Position numbers and translations under genes: made by a program. The notes under the pieces were generated by a model that searched no databases, was not told the origin of the DNA, and worked only from the letters and a program-made list of their open reading frames with translations. From positions 1 to 63,177 of the forward strand of contig NZ_KB893051.1 in assembly GCF_000373985.1 (NCBI RefSeq): a stretch of DNA of 63,177 nt, given 5' to 3'. Shown in pieces: positions 45,571 to 53,885 of this stretch; the first letter of the stretch is position 1, and each line of letters starts with the position of its first letter. This DNA comes from Desulfobacter curvatus DSM 3379 (GTDB taxonomy: Bacteria > Desulfobacterota > Desulfobacteria > Desulfobacterales > Desulfobacteraceae).

Positions 45571-46524
45571 TTATTCCAGCACGAAAGAAATAATCATATC
45601 GGCCAATTCTCTACTTGTTCCAGGGGAAAAAATATCGCCGGCCAGGATATGCTGTCCCGGATCTTCGGAACCGGTAAAGGGAACAATCTGCTTTCTAAGG
45701 CAGCCCATCTGATTAAAGGCATGTTCCAGGGACGGAATATGAATAATCTGATCCTGGGGAGAATAAATCACAAGGCTGGGCACATGAATTTTTGACAAAT
45801 CCAGATCTCTGACAAGTTTAACCAAACCCATCATGGGCAAAAGGGCCTTCACAGGATACCGGGTAATCCAATACTGTTCATGGCCTTGATTTTCCGGTAC
45901 CACCCCCCTTTCTTTTCCAATGACGATTTCGGTAATCTGACGCCCCCAGGGCCAGGCGAGCATAGATGAAAAGCTATTTCGAGGTCTGAAATTGGGAGAT
46001 AAAAAAATGCAGGCATAGAGCGCGTCCATACCGCCCACGATTGCGGCCCGGTGGGCCAGCCAAGCAAGGCCGGTGCCGCCGGTGGAACAACCGATCATAA
46101 TCACCTTTCTTCCCAGACGCTGACCAATCTCATAGGCTTCAACCACATCATTGAGCCAGTCATTGACACCGGCATCGGCCATGGCCCGGCCGGTCCGGCC
46201 ATGGCCGGTGAGGCGTGTATAAAACAGATTAGCACCCAGGGTTTGTGCCACAAGGTCGCTTAAAGGGGCTGTCTCTTTGCGTGTGGCTGAAAACCCGTGG
46301 ATATAGACCACACTGAATTCAGTCTGTTCATTGGGGGAACCTGCCCAGATAACGGTTTTCCGCGTGCCGGGTATGATGTCGGAAAATCGCTGTTCCTGAA
46401 GAATTAAATAGTCTTCTATATCCAAAGGAAGTTTTTTGGGGTGTATGGTTTGATCAATACGGACCCGAGGGCCGGATAAAAAAACGATTGCAGCAATGAC
46501 CAAAAGACTGGCAAACAGAATCAT
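45571..46524 (-). CDS. Alpha/beta hydrolase (lipase/esterase-like), membrane-anchored
   Basis: 317 residues. An N-terminal hydrophobic segment (MILFASLLVIAAIVFL) serves as signal anchor. The hydrolase core has HGFSATR, the nucleophile S147 in GCSTGG, DAPSLVIYSPQDQ-type acid (YSPQDQII) and a late His in GQHILAGD, completing a likely Ser-Asp-His triad. Resembles monoglyceride-lipase/carboxylesterase types acting on lipids or esters at the membrane face. It converges on the radical SAM gene. Confidence 0.82.
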   Translation of the reverse strand: MILFASLLVIAAIVFLSGPRVRIDQTIHPKKLPLDIEDYLILQEQRFSDIIPGTRKTVIWAGSPNEQTEFSVVYIHGFSATRKETAPLSDLVAQTLGANLFYTRLTGHGRTGRAMADAGVNDWLNDVVEAYEIGQRLGRKVIMIGCSTGGTGLAWLAHRAAIVGGMDALYACIFLSPNFRPRNSFSSMLAWPWGRQITEIVIGKERGVVPENQGHEQYWITRYPVKALLPMMGLVKLVRDLDLSKIHVPSLVIYSPQDQIIHIPSLEHAFNQMGCLRKQIVPFTGSEDPGQHILAGDIFSPGTSRELADMIISFVLE

Positions 46525-46969
46525 TTACCCTATGTTCCTTTAAAGGCTGACGTTGTAATCTCTATTTAAATTGCATATCAGTATGGCTGGAACCTGTAAA
46601 CAAGATTCAATGTAAAATGGTTTGGACTATGGACTGGACAGATACGTTACCTATCTTAATCTCGCCTGGATTATCGACCCGGCTCATCTTTTTAAAAGCT
46701 CCCTTGAAAGGTCCACAACAAGTTTCTTTTTTAACTTCTTTCGCATTTTTTCGCAAAGAAATCCGGCCCAACCCCACAATCCAACGATAGGTGCTAACCC
46801 AGGGCAATTCCGGATTTTTCCGGTTGACAACCATTCAAACAAAACGTATGGATGTCTAAAAATTTGAAAATTTGTTTCCGGGGACAGGGGGATAGGACTG
46901 GGCAAGCGCCTGTTTAAAAACGGTTTAAATCAAATCAAGTGACTACGGGAGTGGGGGGGCAAAAAAATA
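46525..46969. other. Intergenic region, no supported gene
   Basis: Frames of 60-80 codons are open on both strands (46607-46905) but none has a ribosome binding site or a recognised family. Several small inverted repeats and a purine-rich stretch (46877-46965, ending in AGTGGGGGGG) are present. It may hold decayed coding sequence or the promoter of the FadL-like gene. Confidence 0.4.
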
Positions 46970-48229
46970 ATGATAAGAAAAATTCTTTTGATTGTAATAA
47001 TTTTGGGGATGGCTGCGCCTGCGTTTGCCGGGGGTATTGACAATAAGCAGAACTTTTCATCGGCATATGCCGGTACACTCAGCCGCAATGCCGCAACAGA
47101 CGGCGCAGATGCCGCAGCGTACAACCCTGCCGGCCTGATGCTGCTCAAAAACGGGACCTACCTGGAACTCGATATCTTGCCCTTTACCTTCGACTATGAC
47201 CATGAATATAATGGGGAAACCCAAACTTCCAGTCCTTACCTGGTCGCCCCCATGGCCTTCGGGGTCCACAAATGGGACAAATGGGCCTTCTGGGGGGCTT
47301 TTACCATTAACGGCGGTGGTGGAAAGACCGAATACGAAAACGGCAACATTATCACCCAAACCGTCGAGAACCAGTTGGCCGGAGGTGCGTTCGCACCTGT
47401 TCTCCCAAAGGGAAGAACTCTTTCCCAGCCCTATGCCTATGCTGAAAGCTACGATTATACCTTCACTGCAGGTGTCTCGTATGTTCTTCATCCCATGGTC
47501 TCCGTCGCCGCAGGCGTCAGGTACGTAACAACCGAGAAGGAAGTGGATCTCCACGGCACCTACAGCGGCGCCTATATCCTGGCTAAATACGACCAGGAAG
47601 CAGACGGCTTCGGCGGGGTGATAGGTATTGACATCCACCCTTCGGACAAGCTCAACATCGGTATCCGGTATGAATCAGAGGTCAATTTGGACTGGGAAAC
47701 TGACACGAACGGATCAAACGCCCTCGGCATAGCCCTTCTCGAGCGGTATGGCCGAGTAGATGGTAAAAGTTATGCCAGGGATCTTCCGGCCCTACTGGCG
47801 CTGGGCCTTGAGTGGAAACTTCTTCCCATGCTCACGCTCAAACCTTCATTTTCGCTCTACTTTGAAAAGGATGCGGATTGGGACACCCAGAATGATGCCG
47901 TGGACGGCAACTCCTATGAACTGGCCCTGGCCCTTCAATACGATGTGAATGAGGACTGGTCCCTGACAGCGGGTTATCTTTACATTGATGTGGACATGAG
48001 GCCTGAAAACTTCGGCATCATTGAGCAGATGAATCCACCCCTTGACTGCCATGCCGTTGCCGTCGGAGCAAAATACAGAATGACGGAAAAAATGACCCTG
48101 ATACTGGGCTTTTCCGGGTATTTTTATGTGGACGACACTGCCCCTGCCGACCCTACCACAGGCCGTCCCGAAGTTACCTACGACAAAACCCTGTATCAGG
48201 GAGGGATCGGTATCCAGTATCGATTCTAA
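46970..48229 (+). CDS. OmpP1/FadL-family outer-membrane transport protein
   Basis: 419 residues. A signal peptide (MIRKILLIVIILGMAAPAFAG) is followed by the OmpP1/FadL start pattern with SSAYAGTLSRNAATDGADAAAYNPAGLM, then repeated amphipathic strands (FTAGVSYVLHPMVSVAAGVRYV) ending in the terminal aromatic YRF expected of barrel proteins. FadL-type channels take up hydrophobic compounds such as long-chain fatty acids or aromatic hydrocarbons. It is monocistronic, with a 15-bp hairpin downstream. Confidence 0.92.
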   Translation: MIRKILLIVIILGMAAPAFAGGIDNKQNFSSAYAGTLSRNAATDGADAAAYNPAGLMLLKNGTYLELDILPFTFDYDHEYNGETQTSSPYLVAPMAFGVHKWDKWAFWGAFTINGGGGKTEYENGNIITQTVENQLAGGAFAPVLPKGRTLSQPYAYAESYDYTFTAGVSYVLHPMVSVAAGVRYVTTEKEVDLHGTYSGAYILAKYDQEADGFGGVIGIDIHPSDKLNIGIRYESEVNLDWETDTNGSNALGIALLERYGRVDGKSYARDLPALLALGLEWKLLPMLTLKPSFSLYFEKDADWDTQNDAVDGNSYELALALQYDVNEDWSLTAGYLYIDVDMRPENFGIIEQMNPPLDCHAVAVGAKYRMTEKMTLILGFSGYFYVDDTAPADPTTGRPEVTYDKTLYQGGIGIQYRF

Positions 48230-48256
48230 CACGTCGAAAATATTTAGAAGATCGTT

Positions 48257-48293
48257 GTGCCTGACCGAAAATCTACGGTTTTCGGTCAGGCAC
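48257..48293 (+). terminator. 15-bp hairpin after the FadL-like gene
   Basis: GTGCCTGACCGAAAA pairs exactly with its reverse complement over a seven-base loop. The following sequence is CTGATAAAAAAAG rather than T-rich, so it is an inefficient or processing terminator. Confidence 0.6.
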
Positions 48294-48625
48294 CTGATAA
48301 AAAAAGTACCAGCCATCCTGCAGTATCTTTCATCATGAATACGGGCTTGATACTTCCAATGATAACTCCGGCAGCAAGTGTGTTGAAAACACAGACCGTC
48401 CCGAACATCCCCCCTTCCCCCAAAAAAACAGAAACATGCTCCGGCCAAGGATGTCATGGGTTCCTAAATAACAACGACTTCCTGGTTAACCGCGGGATTA
48501 ATAAATTGACAGGGTTGCTGAGACGGGTTAATTTCTATAAAATCTTAATGCCGGAATTAAGGCCTTCTATAAATTGAAGGAAACTTTTTTGACAGATAAG
48601 CATTGCAATCAAAACAAGGCGTGTT
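48294..48625 (+). other. Intergenic region with putative promoter
   Basis: About 330 bases without a convincing gene; a 106-codon frame overlapping the terminator lacks protein character. TTGACA at 48506 and TAATTT at 48529, 17 bases apart, form the most likely promoter of the next gene. Confidence 0.4.
48506..48534 (+). promoter_or_regulatory. Putative promoter of the membrane protein gene
   Basis: TTGACA, a 17-base spacer and TAATTT, about 90 bases upstream of the coding start. Confidence 0.35.
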
Positions 48626-49414
48626 ATGAACATTAAAAATTCAATTTTCCAGAACAAGCCCCTACTGATTATCATTACCATGCTGCTGATACTGGTTGAG
48701 CTTCAAATTTTTTTCGTTTTTTCTGCAAAATCCGGAAAAAAGAATACGCTGCAGGTGCTGAATGATTCAGGAACAGTTATTTACGAAACGGATGGAGAAC
48801 ATTTAACCAAGTTTAAAAAATATTATTTTGAAGCAACCTTCGGACCCTTTGAAAATTATCAAAAAAAATTGGTCACCCGGACAGTACCTTTTCCGTTCAG
48901 GGCATGGTTTGCCACGGCCGTTGGTCTTCCTTTAGGGTTTACCCTTTTACTTGCTTTTATTATATCTGCCTTCTCAACGCTTCTGGGCAAAAAGAAAAAA
49001 GTGCCCCAGGCAACCGTAGATGAGGATACAGATGCTGTACCTAAAGGAAAAGTGGATCTTTTTTTAGCCCAGATCAGCCGCATGAATATTTTTATACTTG
49101 GTGCCGGCGTTTTTCTGGTTGTGCTTGCCTTCTGGGTACTGCCGAATCTGGTTTCCCTTATCGGTCAAACCGGTCTTCAAATCATTGAGCAGTATGGATG
49201 GTTTATTGCCATTGCCGTCATGGCAGTTCTTCTGATTTTTGCCTGGTTTCTTTATTTACGATATCTTCTGGCCAAAAAAACGTTAGAAGCAGAAACCCAT
49301 ATCCGTGAATATCAATTGAAGTTAAGCGGCCCCCCCGGACCGGATCCGTCCGTTCTTAAAATAGAAAACAAATCTGATCCTGACGTATTTGAGGTTCCCT
49401 CCTCAGAAGATTAA
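48626..49414 (+). CDS. Hypothetical multi-span membrane protein
   Basis: 262 residues with four hydrophobic spans: near the N-terminus (IIITMLLILVELQIFFVF), at about 95-115 (LPLGFTLLLAFIISAF), at about 155-180 and at about 190-215. A periplasmic-type loop of about 60 residues follows the first span, and the C-terminus is charged and cytoplasmic-like. No family is recognised. It lies alone, 680 bases before amt. Confidence 0.7.
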   Translation: MNIKNSIFQNKPLLIIITMLLILVELQIFFVFSAKSGKKNTLQVLNDSGTVIYETDGEHLTKFKKYYFEATFGPFENYQKKLVTRTVPFPFRAWFATAVGLPLGFTLLLAFIISAFSTLLGKKKKVPQATVDEDTDAVPKGKVDLFLAQISRMNIFILGAGVFLVVLAFWVLPNLVSLIGQTGLQIIEQYGWFIAIAVMAVLLIFAWFLYLRYLLAKKTLEAETHIREYQLKLSGPPGPDPSVLKIENKSDPDVFEVPSSED

Positions 49415-50091
49415 AGTACCCGGAAAAAATAAATGCCACCGATTTTTATCCGTATTTAGGTCGCAACGACGAATACTGGCAAAAAAAGCGAATAAAAGGC
49501 GCATTTATTTTTTCCCGAATCCTTCCTCAACTCCAAAACACCTTCTCAATGAAACACAATCCGATTCACGCGGAATTTTTGCGCGTACTTTGGGTATAAT
49601 TTTTACAATATTATTCACGAGCGTTGTTCATTTTGTGTAGCAGATCACTTCGTTATTAACAATTTTGTATTAAAATATTTTCGAAAATATTAGTGGGTTC
49701 GAAATCATAGTTGCCTTTTTATGTTTGACATCACAGACAAGACAGGAGTGGCGTGGAAACAGCCGTATAACGCGGAAATAGAAAGCTGATTGCTTGATAT
49801 AGCCATAGCAACTTGTACCGGGCCCGGCCGGCAATTCAGATATATAATAGAGTTCAAATCGCCCACCTCATTTATTTCAATTACGTAATAATTATGAATA
49901 TTTTTTATATACAAATATGAAATAAAACGTTTATTTACGGATCATATATAGATCGGCTGCATCCATCTACAAAAATTTAATACTTTTATTATAATAGGTT
50001 AGAAAAATTTAAACACTACAAACAAAATTTGGTATGTATATTGCGTTTATAGTTAAAATTTTTGAATAAATTACAATAATGGAGCATGATT
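49415..50091 (+). promoter_or_regulatory. Long AT-rich region upstream of amt
   Basis: 677 bases without a supported gene; small frames here lack ribosome binding sites. The sigma-54-type element at 50030-50044 is the main feature. The length leaves room for enhancer sites of an NtrC-type activator, but no clear copy was recognised. Confidence 0.45.
50030..50044 (+). promoter_or_regulatory. Sigma-54-type promoter of amt
   Basis: TGGTAT, five bases, TTGC: the GG and GC dinucleotides have the exact -24/-12 spacing, and TTGC is perfect. It ends 47 bases before the amt start, a normal distance. Sigma-54 control is common for ammonium transporter genes. Confidence 0.6.
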
Positions 50092-51408
50092 ATGGTAAAC
50101 AAGCAGCATATTTCTTTCGGTTTTGTAATTCTTGGCTCTCCGCTGGCTGCATTGGCTGGAGACGGTACAGTAATTGACAGCGGTAACACGAGCTGGATGC
50201 TGATCTCAACGGCCCTGGTTCTACTCATGCTGCCGGGCCTGGCCATGTTTTACGGCGGCCTGGTACGGGCAAAAAATGTTCTGGGAACCATGATGCATAC
50301 CTTTGTAGCCATGGCGGTTATCGGTGTACTCTGGGTGGTCTGCGGGTATTCATTGACTTTTGGAAAGAGCATTATGGGCGGAGTTGTCGGGTGGAACAGT
50401 GATTTCTTTTTTCTCAAGGGAATTGATGAAGCAGTAACCAATGGGATTCCGGAATATATCATTGCCATGTTCCAAGGTAAATTTGCCATCATCACACCGG
50501 CTCTGATCAGTGGAGCTCTGGCAGAGCGGGTCTATTTAAGGGGATACATCTTGTTTATTTCCCTCTGGTTCCTGGTGGTTTACGCGCCACTGTGTCACTG
50601 GGTGTGGGCACCGGACGGCTGGTTGTTCAATGCAGGTGCCGCCGGGGTGATTGACCTGGCCGGAGGGCTGGTCATTCATGTGTCAGCCGGTATCAGTGCT
50701 CTGGTGGCGGCCATCTACCTGGGCCCCCGGCTGGGGCATCCCAAAATTGCCACGCCTCCCAACAATCTGACCATGACCCTTATCGGTGCGGGGCTGCTGT
50801 GGGTCGGCTGGTTTGGTTTTAACGCCGGTTCCACCCTTCAAAGCGGACTGGATTCAGCCAGAGCCCTGACCATGACCCAGGTTTCGGCTGCAAGTGGTGC
50901 GCTGGTATGGCTGTGTATGGAAGGAATTATGTACCGGAAGGCATCTGCGCTTGGCTTTGCGTCCGGCACCCTGGCCGGTCTGGTGGTGATCACCCCGGCT
51001 GCTGCAGTGGTTCAGCCCCTGGGCGCTTTGTTCCTGGGTGCGGCATCCACCGTTGTCTGCTTTTATGCGCTTCAGCTCAAAATGAAGCTGGGATATGATG
51101 ATACACTGGACTGTTTTGGAATCCACGGTGTCGGCAGCGCGCTGGGGGTTGTTCTACTCAGCTTTTTCATCCGCGATTCCTGGATGGCATCAGCCAGCGA
51201 AGCAGCCGGTCGAACCTGGACAGTTTTCGATCAGTTGTTGGTACAGCTCAAAGGACTGGGAGCAACAATCCTGCTCGCCGGCGTTGCAACCATTATCCTG
51301 TGCACTATTGTGGAAAAAACAGTGGGTTTCAGACTGGATGAAGAAAGTGAGTACAGAGGGCTTGACCAATCACTTCACGGCGAAAGAGGGTATGATTTTT
51401 CATCCTGA
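50092..51408 (+). CDS. amt: Ammonium transporter
   Basis: 438 residues of the Amt/Mep/Rh family with about eleven membrane spans. Diagnostic motifs are present: MLPGLAMFYGGLVRAKNVLG, DLAGGLVIHVSAG with the first pore His, and DCFGIHGVGSALG with the second pore His. The N-terminal residues form a signal-like segment. The ATG at 50092 is preferred over 50086 because GGAG is then seven bases upstream. No glnK gene follows, which is unusual; a PII partner must be elsewhere. Confidence 0.94.
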   Translation: MVNKQHISFGFVILGSPLAALAGDGTVIDSGNTSWMLISTALVLLMLPGLAMFYGGLVRAKNVLGTMMHTFVAMAVIGVLWVVCGYSLTFGKSIMGGVVGWNSDFFFLKGIDEAVTNGIPEYIIAMFQGKFAIITPALISGALAERVYLRGYILFISLWFLVVYAPLCHWVWAPDGWLFNAGAAGVIDLAGGLVIHVSAGISALVAAIYLGPRLGHPKIATPPNNLTMTLIGAGLLWVGWFGFNAGSTLQSGLDSARALTMTQVSAASGALVWLCMEGIMYRKASALGFASGTLAGLVVITPAAAVVQPLGALFLGAASTVVCFYALQLKMKLGYDDTLDCFGIHGVGSALGVVLLSFFIRDSWMASASEAAGRTWTVFDQLLVQLKGLGATILLAGVATIILCTIVEKTVGFRLDEESEYRGLDQSLHGERGYDFSS

Positions 51409-51430
51409 TCGGTAAAAAAAAATCATTTGT

Positions 51431-51467
51431 TAAAAAACAAAATGCCCGGTGCCTTCAGGCACCGGGC
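51431..51467 (-). terminator. Terminator for the Yej-like permease operon
   Basis: GCCCGGTGCC pairs exactly with GGCACCGGGC around TTCA. On the minus strand the stem is followed by ATTTTGTTTTTT, so it ends transcription coming from the yejE-like gene. It could also slow transcription from amt. Confidence 0.75.
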
Positions 51468-51542
51468 TATGGCCTGCCAACTCAATCCGAAGCCGTACAG
51501 AGCCGGTATATCCGGATACACAACATTCGGTTCGATACGCAG

Positions 51543-52589
51543 CTATTCATACACGGTATGGCGTCGTGGATCAAAGGCGTCCCTGATGCCTTCGCCAATA
51601 AAGGTGACGGTTATCAGCGTCACCACAAGGGCTGAAACCACGGCAGCAGAAATCCACCATGCTTCCATGTTCTGCCAGCCCTGGGATAAAAGCTCCCCCC
51701 AGGAGGGGGTGGGAGCAGGCAGGCCGAACCCAAGGTAGTCCAGAGAGGTTAAGGCCACAATGCCGCCGGAAATGGCAAAGGGTGCATAGGTGACGATCAC
51801 GGAAATGGTGTTGGGAATAATGTGCCTGAAAATGATCCGCATGTGCGAAGCGCCCAGAGACCGGACCGCAAGGATATATTCCCGTTCCTTTTCCCGGTAG
51901 GTCATGGTGCGCATGACCCAAGTAATGGAAATCCACCCGAAAAAAGCCATGATCAAAATCAGGATCATGAAGCTTGGCACCACAATGGAAGAAACAATAA
52001 TAATGACATACAAAAACGGAATATTGCTCCAGACCTCAATGACCCGTTGAAAAAACAGGTCAAATTTTCCTCCGAAATACCCCATGGCACAGCCCAGGGA
52101 GATGCCCAGCGTATAATTAAGAAATAGCAGTCCCAGGGAAAAAAGAATAGCCGTGCGAAACCCGTACACAAGCCGGGCCAATACATCGCGGCCCACGTTG
52201 TCCGTACCCAGAAAATGCCGAAGGAAAAACGAAGGCGGAAACGGCGGATATTCATTTAAGCGCAGGTCATTTTCATAGGGATTATAGGGCACCGGCGGCA
52301 TAATGACAAAGCCTCCCCCCTTTTTCCGCTCCAATTTCTGTTTCAATTCCCGGTAATTGGTCTCATAGGAGTAACCCAGATCAAAAGTTTTTCCCGGTAT
52401 CATGTCTGTGTAGGTTGGAAAATAAAACTCCCCCCGGTAACAGACAACAAGGGCCCTGGAATTAATAAACACTTCGGCAAAAAAGGAGATAAACATCAAG
52501 ACCAGAATGATCACAAGGGACCAAAAACCTCTTTTAACACTGCAAAAGCGTCTGAGCTGTTCCTGTGTCACCGGGTTCAATAATGCCAT
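51543..52589 (-). CDS. ABC transporter permease, YejE-like
   Basis: 348 residues. It matches the YejE/OppC type of long permease: N-terminal span (SLVIILVLMFISFFAEVFI), a long periplasmic loop (about 45-125, FPTYTDMIPGKTFDLGY), and the core HFLGTDNVGRDVLARLVYGFRTAI and EREYILAVRSLGASHMRIIFRHIIPN. AAGGAG is five bases before the ATG. YejABEF imports peptides in other bacteria, but no binding protein or ATPase gene is here. A 125-bp inverted repeat separates it from the YejB-like gene. Confidence 0.9.
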   Translation of the reverse strand: MALLNPVTQEQLRRFCSVKRGFWSLVIILVLMFISFFAEVFINSRALVVCYRGEFYFPTYTDMIPGKTFDLGYSYETNYRELKQKLERKKGGGFVIMPPVPYNPYENDLRLNEYPPFPPSFFLRHFLGTDNVGRDVLARLVYGFRTAILFSLGLLFLNYTLGISLGCAMGYFGGKFDLFFQRVIEVWSNIPFLYVIIIVSSIVVPSFMILILIMAFFGWISITWVMRTMTYREKEREYILAVRSLGASHMRIIFRHIIPNTISVIVTYAPFAISGGIVALTSLDYLGFGLPAPTPSWGELLSQGWQNMEAWWISAAVVSALVVTLITVTFIGEGIRDAFDPRRHTVYE

Positions 52590-52622
52590 ATTGTACTCCT
52601 TTTAGTACCTGAATGAAAAACG

Positions 52623-52747
52623 GTGTTTGGATGAAAAGTTGCCCAGATGCAAGGCGCAGACAAATTTGTAACCGGAGCAACCTTATGGTTGTGAGGATTA
52701 CAAATTTTTCTGCAACGCCGCAGATGGGTAGCTTTTCGTCCAAACAC
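52623..52747. repeat. 125-bp imperfect inverted repeat between yejB-like and yejE-like genes
   Basis: GTGTTTGGATGAAAAGTTGC at the left end matches the reverse complement of the right end (52719-52747) with few changes, and the arms continue to near the centre (about 52685). The element begins at the yejB-like stop codon. Its length and terminal identity suggest a MITE-like or REP-like element, or a strong mRNA hairpin that reduces expression of the second permease. Confidence 0.75.
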
Positions 52748-53775
52748 TATTTAAATCGAACCCTGGGATCAACTACCGCCACACACACATCAGACAAGAT
52801 ATTCCCCACCATGAACAACAGGGATGAAATCACCAGAATCCCCATGACCACGGGATAATCCCGGTCCAGGATAGACTCATATCCGAGAAGCCCCATCCCG
52901 TCGATATTAAACACCTTTTCAATGAGAAATGACCCCATCAGAAGAATGGAAACATTGTTGCCGAAACTGGTGGCAATGGGGATCAGGCTGTTGCGAAGGG
53001 CATGGCGGAAAACAGCCTGTTTGAAACTTAAGCCCTTGGCAATGGCTGTACGCACGTAATCGGCAGACAGATTATCCATAAGCGTATTTTTCATTAAAAG
53101 CGTCATCACAGTAAAGGACCCGATCACATAGGAGAGAAGCGGCAGCACGGTATGCCATGCCACATCCCTTATTTTTTCCCAGATCGTCATATCAGCGAAA
53201 TAGTCCGATGCAAGTCCACCCAGGGGGAACAGATCCAGGCGGGAGGCAAAAATCACCAGCATAATCACACCGGCCACCCAGCCCGGGATGGCGTAGCCTG
53301 CAAAAATAACCCCGGAGGTTATATTGTCAAATCCACTGTTGTGGTGCACAGCTTTAGCCACGCCCAGGGGGATACATACGCCGTAGATGACGACCATGCT
53401 CAACACCCCGAAATAAAGGGAGATGGGGATGCGTTCTTTAATCATGTCCCACACCGGGTCCTGATACCGGGTGGACCGGCCCAGATCCCCTTTAAGTACC
53501 TTGAGGAGCCAAACTCCATAGCTTTGGAGCACAGGCTTGTCAAATCCGTAATAGGCTTCAAGTTTTTTGATCTGGTCATCGGACAAAGGCTGGCCCTGGC
53601 CTGCCTGGGCCCTGGAGCGACCGCCCTGCTCCCCCATCTGCATGGCCCTGGTTTCAGCTATGATGCGCTCAATGGGGCCGCCGGGCACAAAGCGGGTGAT
53701 GGTGAACACCATGATGGTGATGCCGATAAAGGTGGGGATTACCAATAGAAGCCGTCTGATAAAATACGCTGTCAC
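52747..53775 (-). CDS. ABC transporter permease, YejB-like
   Basis: 342 residues, GTG start. It has the YejB/DppB pattern with N-terminal span (IRRLLLVIPTFIGITIMVF), the motif GFDKPVLQSYGVWLLKVLKGDLGRS and the loop VRTAIAKGLSFKQAVFRHALRNS. Partner of the YejE-like permease. In the usual locus a binding protein gene (yejA) precedes it; here alaS does, so the binding protein and ATPase must be encoded elsewhere, or the pair is a remnant. Confidence 0.9.
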   Translation of the reverse strand: MTAYFIRRLLLVIPTFIGITIMVFTITRFVPGGPIERIIAETRAMQMGEQGGRSRAQAGQGQPLSDDQIKKLEAYYGFDKPVLQSYGVWLLKVLKGDLGRSTRYQDPVWDMIKERIPISLYFGVLSMVVIYGVCIPLGVAKAVHHNSGFDNITSGVIFAGYAIPGWVAGVIMLVIFASRLDLFPLGGLASDYFADMTIWEKIRDVAWHTVLPLLSYVIGSFTVMTLLMKNTLMDNLSADYVRTAIAKGLSFKQAVFRHALRNSLIPIATSFGNNVSILLMGSFLIEKVFNIDGMGLLGYESILDRDYPVVMGILVISSLLFMVGNILSDVCVAVVDPRVRFK

Positions 53776-53885
53776 AGGATGGAAACGCCCTCCCCTATTG
53801 GAATGTCTGTGTTTTGTAAGGTATCATGGCCAGAGGCGCAGAGATTTAAACGCTGGCCCCTGGCGTTGTTTAATCTGTTCAGGTT

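Noticed and set aside
46607..46905. Small frames on both strands before the FadL-like gene, considered as a transposase remnant
   Set aside because: No transposase motif could be identified; left as unassigned sequence.
48257..48577. 106-codon plus-strand frame after the FadL-like gene
   Set aside because: It starts inside the hairpin and its composition is not protein-like.
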